Program-made: the position numbers and the translations under genes
The notes under the pieces: model-generated
Database searches by the model: none
Seen by the model: the letters and a program-made list of their open reading frames with translations, nothing else
Told to the model about the DNA's origin: nothing
In this document: piece after piece, positions 63,920 to 64,000 of the stretch
Layout of the letters: the number at the start of each line of letters is the position of its first letter
How positions within the stretch are numbered: the first letter of the stretch is position 1
Assembly: GCF_013340935.1 (NCBI RefSeq)
Contig: NZ_WHOS01000001.1
Coordinates: 62,001 to 126,000, forward strand
DNA: 64,000 bases
From: Azospirillum melinis
GTDB taxonomy: Bacteria; Pseudomonadota; Alphaproteobacteria; Azospirillales; Azospirillaceae
Reading direction: 5' to 3'

Positions 63920-64000
63920 ACGCGCGTATGAGAAGGTGGCCAACCAAGTTTCAAACAGGCCGTCAGTCCACCTGTGCAGTGTCCCGGGCGATAGGCTCCG
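63920..64000. other. Window end, no feature seen
   Basis: The 81 bases after the DJ-1-type stop show no start codon with coding support, no clear terminator and no RNA gene. A neighbouring gene may begin beyond the window. Confidence 0.6.

Overview
The window is high-GC DNA, almost wall to wall with coding sequence, with GTG and TTG starts and many 4-base stop/start overlaps. The gene content (TRAP transporters, a full tetrahydromethanopterin C1 pathway, dimethylglycine demethylase, LysR/LacI/FadR/GlxA regulators) points to an alphaproteobacterium of the Azospirillum/Rhodospirillales type. The genus is an inference; there is no rRNA or tRNA to anchor it. I found no tRNA, rRNA, CRISPR array, transposase or prophage.

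Layout. (1) 1-7656, minus: response regulator, substrate-binding protein, fused double permease, ATPase and a sensor kinase cut by the left edge; an Fe(III)- or sugar-phosphate-type ABC importer inside its own two-component system. (2) 7707-14552, minus: SDR dehydrogenase, split transketolase, TRAP binding protein, fused TRAP permease and a 3-hydroxyisobutyrate-dehydrogenase-type reductase, divergent from a LysR regulator (14774-15718). (3) 15715-21878: LacI regulator and a divergent operon of TRAP binding protein, ribokinase-type kinase, DapA-type aldolase and two TRAP permeases, with palindromic LacI operators between. (4) 21894-28466: FadR-type regulator and a divergent operon of amino-acid-type ABC transporter, ureidoglycolate-lyase-like protein, class V aminotransferase-like protein and dihydropyrimidinase/hydantoinase, followed by a convergent MFS exporter.

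(5) 29901-50597 is a tetrahydromethanopterin (H4MPT)/methanofuran island. The minus arm holds fhcB-A-D-C, a GbdR-like regulator, a FolB-like aldolase, mfnE-like kinase, dmrB-like flavoprotein, a DHPS-like protein, a DUF447-type protein and mfnB. The plus arm holds the beta-RFAP synthase, mtdB, an ATP-grasp gene, mch, a second ATP-grasp gene, a CitG-like gene and fae; then a HisA-like gene (minus), mfnD-like, mfnF-like and a GreA/B-like gene. Every step from formaldehyde to formate (Fae, MtdB, Mch, Fhc) is encoded, with many of the cofactor biosynthesis genes.

(6) 50835-62470: a phosphorylcholine-phosphatase-like secreted HAD protein (plus), then on the minus strand dgcA, dgcB, etfA, etfB, a ProV/ProW-type betaine/choline transporter without a binding protein, a GNAT acetyltransferase and pabB. 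Dimethylglycine demethylation releases one-carbon units at the formaldehyde level, which the adjacent H4MPT pathway can oxidise; pabB makes the p-aminobenzoate used in both H4MPT and folate. I read blocks 5 and 6 together as a choline/betaine-to-formate module, an inference from gene content. (7) 62786-63919 is a lower-GC, membrane-anchored DJ-1/PfpI-type protein that looks foreign to its surroundings.
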